From contig CAAGDP010000168.1 of NCBI GenBank assembly GCA_900768635.1, positions 1 to 12,631 of the forward strand: 12,631 nt of DNA, read 5' to 3'. The position numbers and the translations under genes are program-made. Source of the DNA: Enterobacterales bacterium (GTDB taxonomy: Bacteria > Pseudomonadota > Gammaproteobacteria > Enterobacterales > Succinivibrionaceae). Position 1 is the first letter of the stretch. Each line of letters begins with the position of its first letter. The notes beneath the pieces are model-generated. The model was not told the origin of the DNA and did no database searches. It saw only the letters and a program-made list of their open reading frames with translations. Positions 12,552-12,631 of the stretch are shown piece after piece.

Positions 12552-12629
12552 TTACCATACCTGAATGGCTTCCCGTTTCTTTTCCATTCTTGCTTTTTTC
12601 CTTGCGTTCTGCAGTTCTCTAAGCTCCTC
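12552..12629 (-). CDS. C-terminal end of an unidentified protein (truncated by window edge)
   Basis: A minus-strand frame enters from the right edge and stays open for 25 codons to TAA at 12554-12552. It encodes a highly charged helix-like tail (LRELQNARKKARMEKKREA) ending in IQVW. The composition is typical of a coiled-coil or basic C-terminus, and a terminator-like element follows it, which supports a real gene. The family cannot be identified from this fragment. Confidence 0.45.
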   Translation of the reverse strand, partial: EELRELQNARKKARMEKKREAIQVW

Positions 12630-12631
12630 TA

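Noticed and set aside
12364..12558. Minus-strand open frame of 64 codons next to the partial right-edge gene
   Set aside because: Its start overlaps the stop of the partial gene, but composition is odd (clustered Cys, no domain), there is no Shine-Dalgarno sequence, and it runs through a terminator-like element.

Overview
The window looks like chromosomal DNA from a Gram-negative gammaproteobacterium. It carries an RcsF-type lipoprotein with the family's exact cysteine spacing, directly followed by TrmO, the same pair and order as in Escherichia coli. Its SerA aligns with the 410-residue E. coli enzyme without visible gaps over the parts compared, and its DAHP synthase is clearly AroG-like. 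No insertion sequence, phage gene, tRNA, rRNA or CRISPR array is visible. An anaerobic relative of the Aeromonadales (for example Succinivibrionaceae) would fit the impression of the sequence, but I cannot show that from the window.

Layout. At the left edge, the tail of an unrecognised gene, rcsF and trmO run rightward with overlapping ends. trmO meets the leftward YfcH-type epimerase gene tail to tail with a 21-bp overlap. Everything else points left. A non-coding stretch of about 400 bp (2083-2489) holds a strong sigma70-type promoter for the epimerase gene and a cluster of small palindromes. Next comes the most unusual part: a tightly packed four-gene unit (about 8663 down to 2490). In transcription order it encodes a small protein with a C-terminal membrane anchor, a 1000-residue exported Sel1/TPR-like repeat protein, a Sel1-repeat lipoprotein with an outer-membrane type sorting residue, and an exported protein with a degenerate Sel1 region, a variable linker and a C-terminal domain I do not recognise. 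Neighbouring genes in this unit overlap by 8-23 bp. Upstream of it lies a solitary HAD phosphatase-like protein of the type usually fused to UbiA prenyltransferases.

After another non-coding stretch (9339-9763, with the serA terminator) come serA and, upstream of it, aroG. They are 119 bp apart with two hairpins between them. The aroG leader contains a terminator-like hairpin and a 19-codon mini-ORF, a possible attenuator. The right edge holds the C-terminal end of another leftward gene, with a probable terminator behind it.

How they fit together. serA (serine biosynthesis) and aroG (first step of the shikimate pathway) are amino-acid biosynthesis genes. rcsF (envelope stress sensing) and trmO (tRNA modification) are ordinary core genes. 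The four-gene Sel1 unit is the candidate for an undescribed system. Its products would be placed in the inner membrane, the periplasm and the outer membrane, and two of them share a matching N-terminal two-cysteine motif. This suggests a disulfide-stabilised envelope assembly; that function is inference only.
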